From positions 1 to 32,700 of the forward strand of contig JAAZXA010000048.1 in assembly GCA_014240385.1 (NCBI GenBank): a DNA stretch of 32,700 nucleotides, written 5' to 3'. Within the stretch, counting starts at the first letter, position 1. Every line of letters begins with the position of its first letter. Shown piece after piece: positions 14,974 to 22,298 of the stretch. Position numbers and translations under genes: made by a program. A model generated the notes under the pieces. It was given only the letters and a program-made list of their open reading frames with translations, did no database searches and was not told the origin of the DNA. Source of the DNA: Methanobacteriota archaeon (lineage in GTDB: Archaea > Thermoplasmatota > Poseidoniia > Poseidoniales > Poseidoniaceae).

Positions 14974-16521
14974 TCAATCTACCTCGTACTCATCTTCTTC
15001 TTCTATCCATTCTAGAGAAGCATTTGAGGCTCTATATTGCAAAAACCCTCCAATAGATAAGAATAGAATTCCAGCCGCAATTCCTGAATAAATTGGTGTA
15101 TTCAACCAAGTTGGATCAAGATTAGTAACTGTAATCGCACCTTCAGGAACCACATGGATGACTGAATTCCCATTACCAATACTGACTAACGTGGTATCAT
15201 TAGTAGGGGCTGCGTTATTTCCATCACCGGTTGTTCCCCAAGCTGGCACAACATCGCTACAACTTCCGCATTTTTTGACGAGTTTAACATCAATAATTAC
15301 ACCATGTCCTTCAGATGGATCAACTGCCAGTAATGAGAAGAAGCCTTGAATTTTTGACAAGCCGTGTTTACTGGTTGCACTAGGGTCAGAAAATGTCTCC
15401 ACATACTGGTCAAGTCCAAGGCCGTAAACGAACATGCTATCTTTCCCTTTAGAAGTATTAACATCCACACTATTTGAATAAACAGAATCCAGCGGTATCC
15501 ATATTTGAAATTCATCATTCAAATTTAGGCCGGTGAGGAATTGGTCATTGGCATTTCCAAGGCTTGCTAATTGATCTAATGTGTGGATGCTCTTGCCCAG
15601 TTTCGCCTCATCATATGGTAAGGACATGACCACTACCGGCATGATACTCAATGAAATCATCAAGCCAATCATGGTAACCAGAATAGCAGGAACTTTCCAA
15701 GCAAGCCCTGGAATGAAGGCGATTGATAGGACTCCCACAGCTATCACTGAAATAGCCCAAATAATTGGATTAAAGAGACTATAACCCTCTACATCCACTT
15801 CTCCAAAACCCAAACTTTGTGAGGCAAATGGGCTTTCATAGGACCCACCTTCTGGTATTTCAACAACGAATTCTTCAGGTGGTAAGGCGGGAACATTCAA
15901 GTCAAAATCTTGGTTAAGATAGAGTGTATATCCACCACTGAAATCATGTGGCTTGGTAAATTCAATCCGCACACCGAGAGTTACATTTTCTTCAATTTCA
16001 TCCATATCATGACTGACGTTATACTCGTAAAAATTAGTTGTACCTTCTGAAGGGCCAAGAACCATCACACCACCTATGACACTTTGACCATACATGATAT
16101 CGATTCGAACTTCCTTTGTGCAAGTTTGACTTTCAGGGCAATTGATTGTCAGAGTGAAATCTCCACTGAATGGTATCCCTTTGTCAAGTCTGACTACTCC
16201 TGGATAAGGGGCACTGCCGGTAAAGGTGAATGCACGCTTTCCACCACCGCTAGTGGCCTGGCCAGGGATATTATCTTCAAAAAAACTATCATCAGTCTCA
16301 CTATCTTGACCAGCATGTGTCCAAGTTTCCCAAGTTGAATATTGTCCCGCACCTTGTATTCCAAACATCGACATATGTTTGTTGAGGTGTGAGGTAGGGG
16401 TGCCTCGAGGGGGCTCTTCTTGATTTAGCGCCTCATCAGCAAAAACAGTTGCAGAAAGAAGAGGAAGTAATAGGATGAGGAAGCAGGCCAAGTAGGAAGC
16501 CAAGCGCGGATACCCCTTCAT
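14974..16521 (-). CDS. Secreted/membrane-anchored protein of unknown function
   Basis: A 515-residue protein, not assigned to a family. It has a typical signal peptide (RLASYLACFLILLLPLLSATVFADE), then an extracytoplasmic beta-rich domain to about residue 250 with a Cys pair in NCPESQTC. Two or three membrane helices follow (WAISVIAVGVLSIAFIPGL and VPAILVTMIGLMISLSIMPVVV), then a second outer domain of about 175 residues containing CGSC. A last membrane helix (GIAAGILFLSIGGFLQY) leads to a very acidic cytoplasmic tail (EWIEEEDEYEVD). Several N-x-S/T sites in the outer parts fit a glycosylated surface protein. It precedes FEN-1 and the GT-C-like gene on the same strand with a 2-base gap to FEN-1; the functional link is unclear. 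It is divergent from the methyltransferase gene. Confidence 0.78.
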   Translation of the reverse strand: MKGYPRLASYLACFLILLLPLLSATVFADEALNQEEPPRGTPTSHLNKHMSMFGIQGAGQYSTWETWTHAGQDSETDDSFFEDNIPGQATSGGGKRAFTFTGSAPYPGVVRLDKGIPFSGDFTLTINCPESQTCTKEVRIDIMYGQSVIGGVMVLGPSEGTTNFYEYNVSHDMDEIEENVTLGVRIEFTKPHDFSGGYTLYLNQDFDLNVPALPPEEFVVEIPEGGSYESPFASQSLGFGEVDVEGYSLFNPIIWAISVIAVGVLSIAFIPGLAWKVPAILVTMIGLMISLSIMPVVVMSLPYDEAKLGKSIHTLDQLASLGNANDQFLTGLNLNDEFQIWIPLDSVYSNSVDVNTSKGKDSMFVYGLGLDQYVETFSDPSATSKHGLSKIQGFFSLLAVDPSEGHGVIIDVKLVKKCGSCSDVVPAWGTTGDGNNAAPTNDTTLVSIGNGNSVIHVVPEGAITVTNLDPTWLNTPIYSGIAAGILFLSIGGFLQYRASNASLEWIEEEDEYEVD

Positions 16522-16612
16522 CAGTCCCGCGAATCAAACCTCCATCAAGAGGTTGTCCCATCATCGATTTCCTATGGAATACCTGAAGAGTAGAGGATAG
16601 CCGCCAATAACC

Positions 16613-17653
16613 ATGGGAGGCAACTATCTTGTCATTGGTAGTGGCTGGCACCCAACGTTGTTCCATGCAGAAGTAGAGTCGTTGACGAATGCACAAATAA
16701 TTACCCATAGTGATAGGATTGTTGAAATAAATAAAATTGAAAACCTTGAAAAGTCTGCAACTGTGAACCAAGTTTTGGCTTCATGGCATAAAGGTGATAT
16801 TTTCGATTATGAAGAAAAATTTGAGCAATGGCTGGATTCGGTTAACCTTGATAACAAACGTAGTATTGCTGTAAAATGTACGCGCCATGGCGAAAAGACT
16901 CCTACTGTGCGAAAGGTAGACATCGCTACTAAGATGGGAGCATTTCTTTCTTCACGAGACTTTAAAATCGACTTGACCAGTCCCGAGCAAGTAATCGAAG
17001 TAATAATTGAAGGTGAGTTAATTTTCTGGGGTCTGCCTCATTTTGATTCCCCTCCAAGGACAGGATGGAAAGATAGAGTAGCAACAGCAAGGCCTTTTTT
17101 CAAACCGGTTAGCCTTGATCCAAGGCAAGCCAGATTAATGTTCAATTTATGTGCTGCAAAATCCCTCCTCTTAGACCCCATGTGTGGAACTGGGGGCATA
17201 TTAGTTGAGGCATCTCTATGTGATATTCAAGCAATAGGAGTTGACCTAGACCCGGAAATGGTGGCAGGGACGAAGAAAAACATCGAATGGTGCAATGGCC
17301 AAGCAGAAGTCATCTGCGGCGATGCAACAAGGCTTGCCGATTTAGGAATCACAGGAATAGATTCAGTTTGTTTTGACCCTCCGTATGGCCGTAATGCTTG
17401 GCTTTCAGACAAAGGGGTGAATTTTTTCTCTAAGGTTTTGAATTCCATTAACGAAGTTTGTAATGTAGATGCTACATTGTGTTGTATGCTACCAGCATCT
17501 GCAGACGGTAGTAGTGTGATTGATGGAGAATACCATGTAATGGAAGAACTATTCTTGAAAGAAGGCTGGCAAATTGAACAATATTGGTTTATTCCCGTAC
17601 ATTCTAGTCTTGGCCGTCTACTCGTGCGCGCAAAGAGGCTTGATGCTGAATAA
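16613..17653 (+). CDS. tRNA (guanine10-N2)-methyltransferase, TrmG10/Trm11 family
   Basis: A 346-residue SAM-dependent RNA methyltransferase expected to make m2G/m22G at position 10 of tRNA. The N-terminal ~170 residues form the variable RNA-binding part with a THUMP-like core ending in VIIEGELIFWGLP. The bridge ATARPFFKPVSLDPRQARLMFNL is characteristic of this group. The Rossmann MTase domain shows DPMCGTGGILVEA (SAM-binding motif I), GVDLDPEMVAGTKKNI (motif II), GDATRLADLG (motif III) and FDPPYGR (motif IV, N6/N2-type DPPY). No Shine-Dalgarno is evident before the ATG at 16613, which suggests a leaderless or short-leader mRNA. Its 3' end overlaps the convergent Cys-cluster gene by 50 bases. 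Confidence 0.88.
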   Translation: MGGNYLVIGSGWHPTLFHAEVESLTNAQIITHSDRIVEINKIENLEKSATVNQVLASWHKGDIFDYEEKFEQWLDSVNLDNKRSIAVKCTRHGEKTPTVRKVDIATKMGAFLSSRDFKIDLTSPEQVIEVIIEGELIFWGLPHFDSPPRTGWKDRVATARPFFKPVSLDPRQARLMFNLCAAKSLLLDPMCGTGGILVEASLCDIQAIGVDLDPEMVAGTKKNIEWCNGQAEVICGDATRLADLGITGIDSVCFDPPYGRNAWLSDKGVNFFSKVLNSINEVCNVDATLCCMLPASADGSSVIDGEYHVMEELFLKEGWQIEQYWFIPVHSSLGRLLVRAKRLDAE

Positions 17654-18041
17654 TCGAATCTAAACTTAACAAAGCCAGCCTTTGTTCTTCGCTTGCTTCG
17701 GGAAATTCATCTCGATAAGGGCATAACTCATCTTTGAAAACTAAATCTTTCATATCTAAAACTACGGGATATGAACGGCAACCAGAAGGACGATGAGAAT
17801 GTATTTTACAAGTTCCAGAGGCATCTTCGGCTGATGAATCAGTTTTCAAAAATACGCAGGCTCGAGTCTTTGGGTCATTGGCTAATTCAAGTACAAATGA
17901 AGTTTCAGCCAATGGTTTGGTGAATTGAGAAATCTCCAACCCGGTATGTTTTGAGATTTTTTTTGCGTCTTCTTGACTCAATGGCATCTGGGTTTCTCGG
18001 CAGCATTTACTGCAACCATGTAGCAAACACGGCGAGTCCAT
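17604..18041 (-). CDS. YkgJ-type cysteine cluster protein (UPF0153)
   Basis: About 145 residues. It has the Cys cluster of the YkgJ/UPF0153 family: CLLHGCSKCC at the N-terminus, CVFL and CKIHSHRPSGCRSYPVV in the middle and ELCPYR further on. These cysteines probably bind zinc or an Fe-S cluster; family function is not established. The ORF track begins at TTG 18071. The ATG at 18041 (MDSPCLLHG) is chosen because family members start shortly before the first Cys. It is divergent from tRNA-Arg and convergent with the TrmG10-like gene, whose last 50 bases it overlaps, so the two mRNAs are antisense at their 3' ends. Confidence 0.8.
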   Translation of the reverse strand: MDSPCLLHGCSKCCRETQMPLSQEDAKKISKHTGLEISQFTKPLAETSFVLELANDPKTRACVFLKTDSSAEDASGTCKIHSHRPSGCRSYPVVLDMKDLVFKDELCPYRDEFPEASEEQRLALLSLDSIIQHQASLRARVDGQD

Positions 18042-18097
18042 GTTTCCACGAGGTGAAGCCGCTGCTTTCAAAGGGAGGGAGTGGCGCCACTCGGTTT

Positions 18098-18171
18098 GGG
18101 CAATTAGGGTAGCCTGGATATCCTGACGGGCTTCGGACCCGTCGACGCGGGTTCGAATCCTGCATTGCCCG
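18098..18171 (+). tRNA. tRNA-Arg (anticodon TCG)
   Basis: A complete cloverleaf. Acceptor GGGCAAT pairs with ATTGCCC (7 bp). The D-arm is GGGT/ATCC. The anticodon stem ACGGG/CCCGT encloses CTTCGGA, giving anticodon TCG (Arg, CGN family). The T-arm GCGGG-TTCGAAT-CCTGC has one G-T pair. G at 18171 is the discriminator and CCA is not encoded, as usual in archaea. No intron is seen. A T-rich GTATTTTAGC follows and could terminate the transcript. Confidence 0.93.
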
Positions 18172-18290
18172 TATTTTAGCGGTTCGACCTAGACTCGAAA
18201 TAATACCAAACAATATTACAACCATATACGGTGTAGATTAGTGTTTGACGCCATCAATTAGCATCAGCCAACCACTAAAGAACTCCATTC

Positions 18291-19400
18291 TTATTTTTTA
18301 GGCACCGGCCAACCATCACAAGGCCAGTTCAGTCCACGCCTACTCCAACAAGAAACATCATCACCACCCCAATCAAAATTCTCTACTAACTCTAATCCAG
18401 CATCACGATATTCAGCATCAGAAATCCCTAATGGAAGTCCTTCATCAAAATCAACATCAGCATGAATAGTAATCACTCTATCAATCATTCCAGCATCTAA
18501 GAACAACTTGGCAGTTGTAGGTCCACCCTCAAGTAATACTTCTTGGCACCCTTTGTCGCCAAGAATATCCAAAACTTTCCCGATATCAAATATGCCATTT
18601 TCACAAGACATTCGGAGGGCCCAGCGCCCTTCTAATTCAGTTGCATGAATAATTAGTGTATCTCCTCCATCTGTTAGCATCTTACAATCCATCGGTATCC
18701 TTGCTTGACTATCGAGGACTACTCTCAGTGGTTGCCCTGAATGCCCAACATTTACTCGGCGGACATTTAGCGATGGGTCATCTCTCAACACTGTGGCGAT
18801 TCCAACGATGACAGCATCAACAGAGTTTCTTAGATGATGCACATTGTCTAGCGATTTCTCAGAAGTAAAACGTCTGGAGGAACTTGTTAAATCATCAACA
18901 TTACCAGAATTATCTACAGCAATTTTGAGAGTAACTAACGGCCTTTTATTCTCGCACCAATTTAGGAAGGATTGCATTTGTTGATTTGCTTCTTTTTCCA
19001 TCAGTCCAACCTTTACTGTAATCCCGGCTTCAAGCAATACTTCGATACCTTCTCCTCTGACGGTTGGGTTACTATCTCGGTGTGCAACGATGACCTTTTT
19101 CACACCAGCCCAAAGCAATGATTCAGTGCAGGGTGGAGTTCTACCAAAATGGTTGCATGGTTCTAGAGTAACGAAAGCAGTTGCACCGTTTGGAGAGTGT
19201 CCATTTTTCTCAGCATCATGAATAGCCATCTGTTCAGCATGTAAGCCTCCTAGATGATCATGCCACCCCTCGGCGATAATTTCATTATTCTTCACTAATA
19301 CACAACCAACCAATGGATTTGGTCGTACCTTACCTTGACCACGCTCTGCAACCTCAATTGCGCGTGCCATGAAAGAATACTCCTCCTCGCTCCAAGACAT
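18291..19400 (-). CDS. ribD: Bifunctional RibD: pyrimidine deaminase/reductase (riboflavin)
   Basis: A 369-residue cytosolic enzyme carrying out two riboflavin-pathway steps: deamination of the diaminopyrimidine ribosylamino phosphate, then NADPH reduction of its ribose. The N-terminal cytidine-deaminase-like domain (1-145) has RPNPLVGCVLV, HAE (H54, catalytic E56) and PCNHFGRTPPC (C82, C91) for zinc. The C-terminal reductase domain (about 150-355) has PLVTLKIAVDNSGN, the DAVIVGIATVLRDDPSLNVR NADPH loop, LRVVLDS and EVLLEGGPTTAKLF. Length and order match the bacterial RibD fusion. The route usual in archaea relies on separate, differently organised enzymes, so acquisition from bacteria is plausible. 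It is divergent from the lipid-kinase-like gene. Confidence 0.93.
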   Translation of the reverse strand: MSWSEEEYSFMARAIEVAERGQGKVRPNPLVGCVLVKNNEIIAEGWHDHLGGLHAEQMAIHDAEKNGHSPNGATAFVTLEPCNHFGRTPPCTESLLWAGVKKVIVAHRDSNPTVRGEGIEVLLEAGITVKVGLMEKEANQQMQSFLNWCENKRPLVTLKIAVDNSGNVDDLTSSSRRFTSEKSLDNVHHLRNSVDAVIVGIATVLRDDPSLNVRRVNVGHSGQPLRVVLDSQARIPMDCKMLTDGGDTLIIHATELEGRWALRMSCENGIFDIGKVLDILGDKGCQEVLLEGGPTTAKLFLDAGMIDRVITIHADVDFDEGLPLGISDAEYRDAGLELVENFDWGGDDVSCWSRRGLNWPCDGWPVPKK

Positions 19401-19477
19401 CTGATTCAGGTTGCGGAGTCATCGATTACTCAAGAGGGTGGCGACTGCTTCAAGTCCTTCAGCCCTCCTCCCCCACC

Positions 19478-20512
19478 ATGGCATCGATGCATTGTATCAT
19501 CAATCCCGCTGGTCGCGATGGCAGCACTGGTAAACGCTGGCCCAAAATACTGAAGCGATTGGAAGAGGATGGATGGGATGTAGAGGCACACATGACAGAA
19601 CGTGTAAGTCATGCCACAGAAATTGCTTATGAACTTCGAAACCGCTTTGAAAATGATGATTCAAAACCCCTCATCGTTGCAGTTGGGGGCGATGGGACTG
19701 CACATGAGGTTGCGAGCGGTTTACGCGGCTCATCATTGGTGTTGGGGCTGATACCAACAGGTTCAGGAAATGATTTGGCAATGGCGCATGGATTACATCG
19801 CAAAAAGATGGATTTAACTTACCGGACTTTACTGAATGGAATTGACCGCAGCATTGGAGCTTTGAGACTTGAGGGTAAAGCAGCACCAGATGTGGCAGGC
19901 TATCCAGCACCAAAAGTACGTGCTTGTGATGGGCCAGTTGAAGTAGAAGGAAATGTAGTCAGGTGGGTGTTTTTAGAATCAGATTGTGGAGTTACCTCAT
20001 TGACAAGTCGAGCAAAACTGACAAGAGCAAAATGGATTCGCGGCAGTATGAAGTACACATATCTTGGGTTAACAGAAGTATTGAAGTGGAAAAAACGCCA
20101 AGCTTGGATAAAAATCGATAATGAAGAGCCAAAAACAGGCGTTCTTTCGATGGTTGCTTTCACGATGTGTGAAACCTTTGGGGGTGGCTACAAAGTTAGC
20201 CCAAAGGCCTCACCTCAAGCAAAACACGGACATTTAACAGTGGCATTGAACCTCTCTAAACTTCAGATGATTAGGCTCATGGGTCCATTGCGAAAAGGCA
20301 AGCACGTCAATATGTGGGATATCAGCCATGGGCCTGCACAACGCTTAGAAATTCGAGCATTAGATAGAGATGGCAATCCTACAGATCTACCACACACTCC
20401 ACCGCTCTTTGTACAAAGCGATGGAGAACCTTGTATTCAAACTCCAGCGATTCTACAGTTCATGCCTGACCAATTATTGGTTAGGGGTGCTCAGAAAGTT
20501 GATTGGGCCTAA
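19478..20512 (+). CDS. Diacylglycerol kinase catalytic-domain protein
   Basis: A 344-residue lipid-kinase-like protein. The N-terminal nucleotide-binding domain has CIINPAGRDG, the hallmark GGDGT (70-74) in VAVGGDGTAHEVASGL, and LIPTGSGNDLAMAHGL (about 90-105), all typical of DAGK_cat/sphingosine kinase proteins. The C-terminal beta-sandwich is recognisable from the GGGYKVSPKASPQAKHGHLTV-like segment and QSDGEP near the end. There is no signal peptide; it probably acts at the inner membrane face, phosphorylating a lipid or polyprenol-like alcohol, but the archaeal substrate is unknown. A basic stretch around residues 180-215 may contact the membrane. It starts 77 bases from the divergent ribD and ends two bases from the convergent lipoprotein gene. 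Confidence 0.88.
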   Translation: MASMHCIINPAGRDGSTGKRWPKILKRLEEDGWDVEAHMTERVSHATEIAYELRNRFENDDSKPLIVAVGGDGTAHEVASGLRGSSLVLGLIPTGSGNDLAMAHGLHRKKMDLTYRTLLNGIDRSIGALRLEGKAAPDVAGYPAPKVRACDGPVEVEGNVVRWVFLESDCGVTSLTSRAKLTRAKWIRGSMKYTYLGLTEVLKWKKRQAWIKIDNEEPKTGVLSMVAFTMCETFGGGYKVSPKASPQAKHGHLTVALNLSKLQMIRLMGPLRKGKHVNMWDISHGPAQRLEIRALDRDGNPTDLPHTPPLFVQSDGEPCIQTPAILQFMPDQLLVRGAQKVDWA

Positions 20513-20514
20513 AC

Positions 20515-21975
20515 TCAAAGGTCAAAGTTTGAGAAGTCATCATCATCAGCCATCGAAGGCCTACGCCTGCGTTGTTGAGGCTGTTCCTGTGGCTGTTGTT
20601 GTTGAGGCTGTGCCTGTTCCCGGGGGGCCGTTCTTCGATTTTGAGGAGGGGACCTTTGTTGAGGTGCTTCTCGTTGTGGAGGACTTGACCTTTGTGGGGG
20701 CGAGGATCTTTGAGGTGCTTCACTACGAGCGGGTTCTGAACTTGAGAAATGTTGGCGACCACCACCAGGAGGTCCACTTTGACGCCCTCCACCGCCACCG
20801 ATTATTCCGTCAACAAAACTGCTCGCTTCAGATGACATATCCGCGAGCTTCTCCTGCATATCAACGGCTTCATCAGTTATGATGACTCCACCTCCGCTCA
20901 TCTCCATTGTATTTTGTGAAAGACCAGGCCCTGAACTCAATACATTATCGAGACTGAAACCCTTGATGTCTTGATCAGCAACTTTGGCAACCTTAGGGCC
21001 ACTCTTTTTCTTTCCAATGGCTTCAATTTCCAAACCTTCACTTCTGGCTTCTTTGATATCTTTCTTGACTGCTTTCGCTTTCATCACTCGGTCTTTACCA
21101 AGTAGCATTGCAGCAGCCGTGGCTGCGCTCTTACGCTGCATCGTTGTTGACAGAATAAAGAGGCCAAATGCCCCACCTCCACCAACAGCCATCAAGGATA
21201 TGATGTATATCCAACGGCCAAGAATAGGAACATCTCCGTTAACCCATTCTTCATCATCTTCTCCATCCATTGAAATTACGGTGTTATCTTCTCCAATCGT
21301 CAACTTAGTCAATAACATGACCTTGCCACCTGGGCCTTTGACTTTACAACCAAGAAGATTCGCTTCTTTGGGCAATCCTTCGTTTCGAATATCTCCATCT
21401 GCAACAGATTCAAGGAAATACCCTTCGAATTCAACTTCCTCATACCATTTTAATGCAGCCATTCCATCTTGGATATTTTCTGTAGCAGGAATTATCCCCA
21501 TAGTTACAAATCCTTTGTCATCCTTCAATTTCGGCTCTCCGAGAGTAGTTGGTGAAAGTGGGCTGCCTTTACCTCCCATTGCTGGGTCCGCCCAATCTTT
21601 GACATTGACTCGAGTGGCTGCATCACCAGGAATGATTTCAGTCTGTACAATCACAACAGTTGTAACTGCTTTGAGTAAATCAAATGCTTCTAAAGGCCTA
21701 CCTGCACCTTGTAAATAGTGATGAAATTGGCTTAATTGACCGCTGAAATAAAACGGGTCACTAGTGTCATTTTCACACCCCATCTTCGTCATTTCATAGG
21801 TATTATCTTCACCTTCTCCTAATTTTGTCACGATTGTGACAGCGTCCTTTTTGACCTTGACATTATACTCGCCACTACTTTCACCCCATGCAGCCATATC
21901 TGTGCCTAAACAGCCAGAAAGTGGAACAAAAAGCATGATTAGCAGTACAAGCAATGCCATCCGAGCGCCTCGCAT
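20515..21975 (-). CDS. Lipoprotein with single membrane helix and Q/R/P-rich cytoplasmic tail
   Basis: A 486-residue protein of unknown function. The signal peptide ends in a lipobox-like LSGC (RMALLVLLIMLFVPLSGC), suggesting a lipid-modified Cys. An extracytoplasmic domain of about 230 residues follows, then one membrane helix (WIYIISLMAVGGGGAFGLFIL, about 252-272). The cytoplasmic part begins with a basic helical segment (KDRVMKAKAVKKDIKEAR) and ends in a ~100-residue low-complexity tail rich in Gly, Pro, Gln, Ser and Arg (for example PPQRSSPPQREAPQQRSPP), closing with an acidic DDDDFSNFDL. A lipobox plus an internal helix makes it double-anchored. It is a single-gene unit between the convergent DAGK gene and tRNA-Ser. 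The tail is probably disordered. Confidence 0.75.
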   Translation of the reverse strand: MRGARMALLVLLIMLFVPLSGCLGTDMAAWGESSGEYNVKVKKDAVTIVTKLGEGEDNTYEMTKMGCENDTSDPFYFSGQLSQFHHYLQGAGRPLEAFDLLKAVTTVVIVQTEIIPGDAATRVNVKDWADPAMGGKGSPLSPTTLGEPKLKDDKGFVTMGIIPATENIQDGMAALKWYEEVEFEGYFLESVADGDIRNEGLPKEANLLGCKVKGPGGKVMLLTKLTIGEDNTVISMDGEDDEEWVNGDVPILGRWIYIISLMAVGGGGAFGLFILSTTMQRKSAATAAAMLLGKDRVMKAKAVKKDIKEARSEGLEIEAIGKKKSGPKVAKVADQDIKGFSLDNVLSSGPGLSQNTMEMSGGGVIITDEAVDMQEKLADMSSEASSFVDGIIGGGGGRQSGPPGGGRQHFSSSEPARSEAPQRSSPPQRSSPPQREAPQQRSPPQNRRTAPREQAQPQQQQPQEQPQQRRRRPSMADDDDFSNFDL

Positions 21976-22085
21976 GGGCTACACGAGGTTCGACTTGATT
22001 TGAAAAACAATCGCTTCGAACTTTTTTGTAAAGAGGTACCTTAACCTGTTCTTTCAAGACCAGAAGGCGCCTCGGATGGCTAATT

Positions 22086-22167
22086 GCGGAGATCGCATAG
22101 CCTGGTATCGCGCCGGATTTGAAATCCGGTGGTGTAAGCCGCGGGAGTTCGAATCTCCCTCTCCGCG
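22086..22167 (+). tRNA. tRNA-Ser (anticodon TGA)
   Basis: A class II tRNA. Acceptor GCGGAGA pairs with TCTCCGC. The anticodon stem CCGGA/TCCGG encloses TTTGAAA, giving anticodon TGA (Ser, UCN). An extended variable arm (about TGGTGTAAGCCGC) and a T-arm with TTCGAAT follow. G at 22167 is the discriminator, and CCA is not encoded. The long variable arm independently supports serine identity. Confidence 0.93.
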
Positions 22168-22187
22168 CTTATAGATCAAATATCAAA

Positions 22188-22257
22188 GCGGAGATGCGAT
22201 CCGAACTAGGCGAGAACTGAAGATTAATAATCGAAATAATCGTTCTGAGCGTAGTTC
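22188..22257. other. Stem-loop region between tRNA-Ser and sco
   Basis: GCGGAGA at 22188-22194 repeats the 5' acceptor strand of the tRNA and is complementary to its 3' strand. Next, GAACTA (22203-22208) pairs with TAGTTC (22252-22257), AGAAC with GTTCT, and GATTA with TAATC. Together they form one long imperfect hairpin of about 55 bases. It may be a 3'-end structure for the convergent sco transcript, a tRNA trailer structure or a small RNA; no T-run settles it. Confidence 0.4.
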
Positions 22258-22298
22258 TGAAAGACCAATCATCACTACACAGTGAGTATTCTGAAGCA

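Noticed and set aside
20370-20882. 170-aa plus-strand ORF at the DAGK/lipoprotein junction
   Set aside because: It arises from low-complexity sequence opposite the lipoprotein tail and overlaps both real genes.
22086-22200. Integration site of a mobile element at tRNA-Ser
   Set aside because: Attachment sites normally duplicate the tRNA 3' end; here only 8 bases of the 5' end recur, and no integrase or cargo lies nearby.
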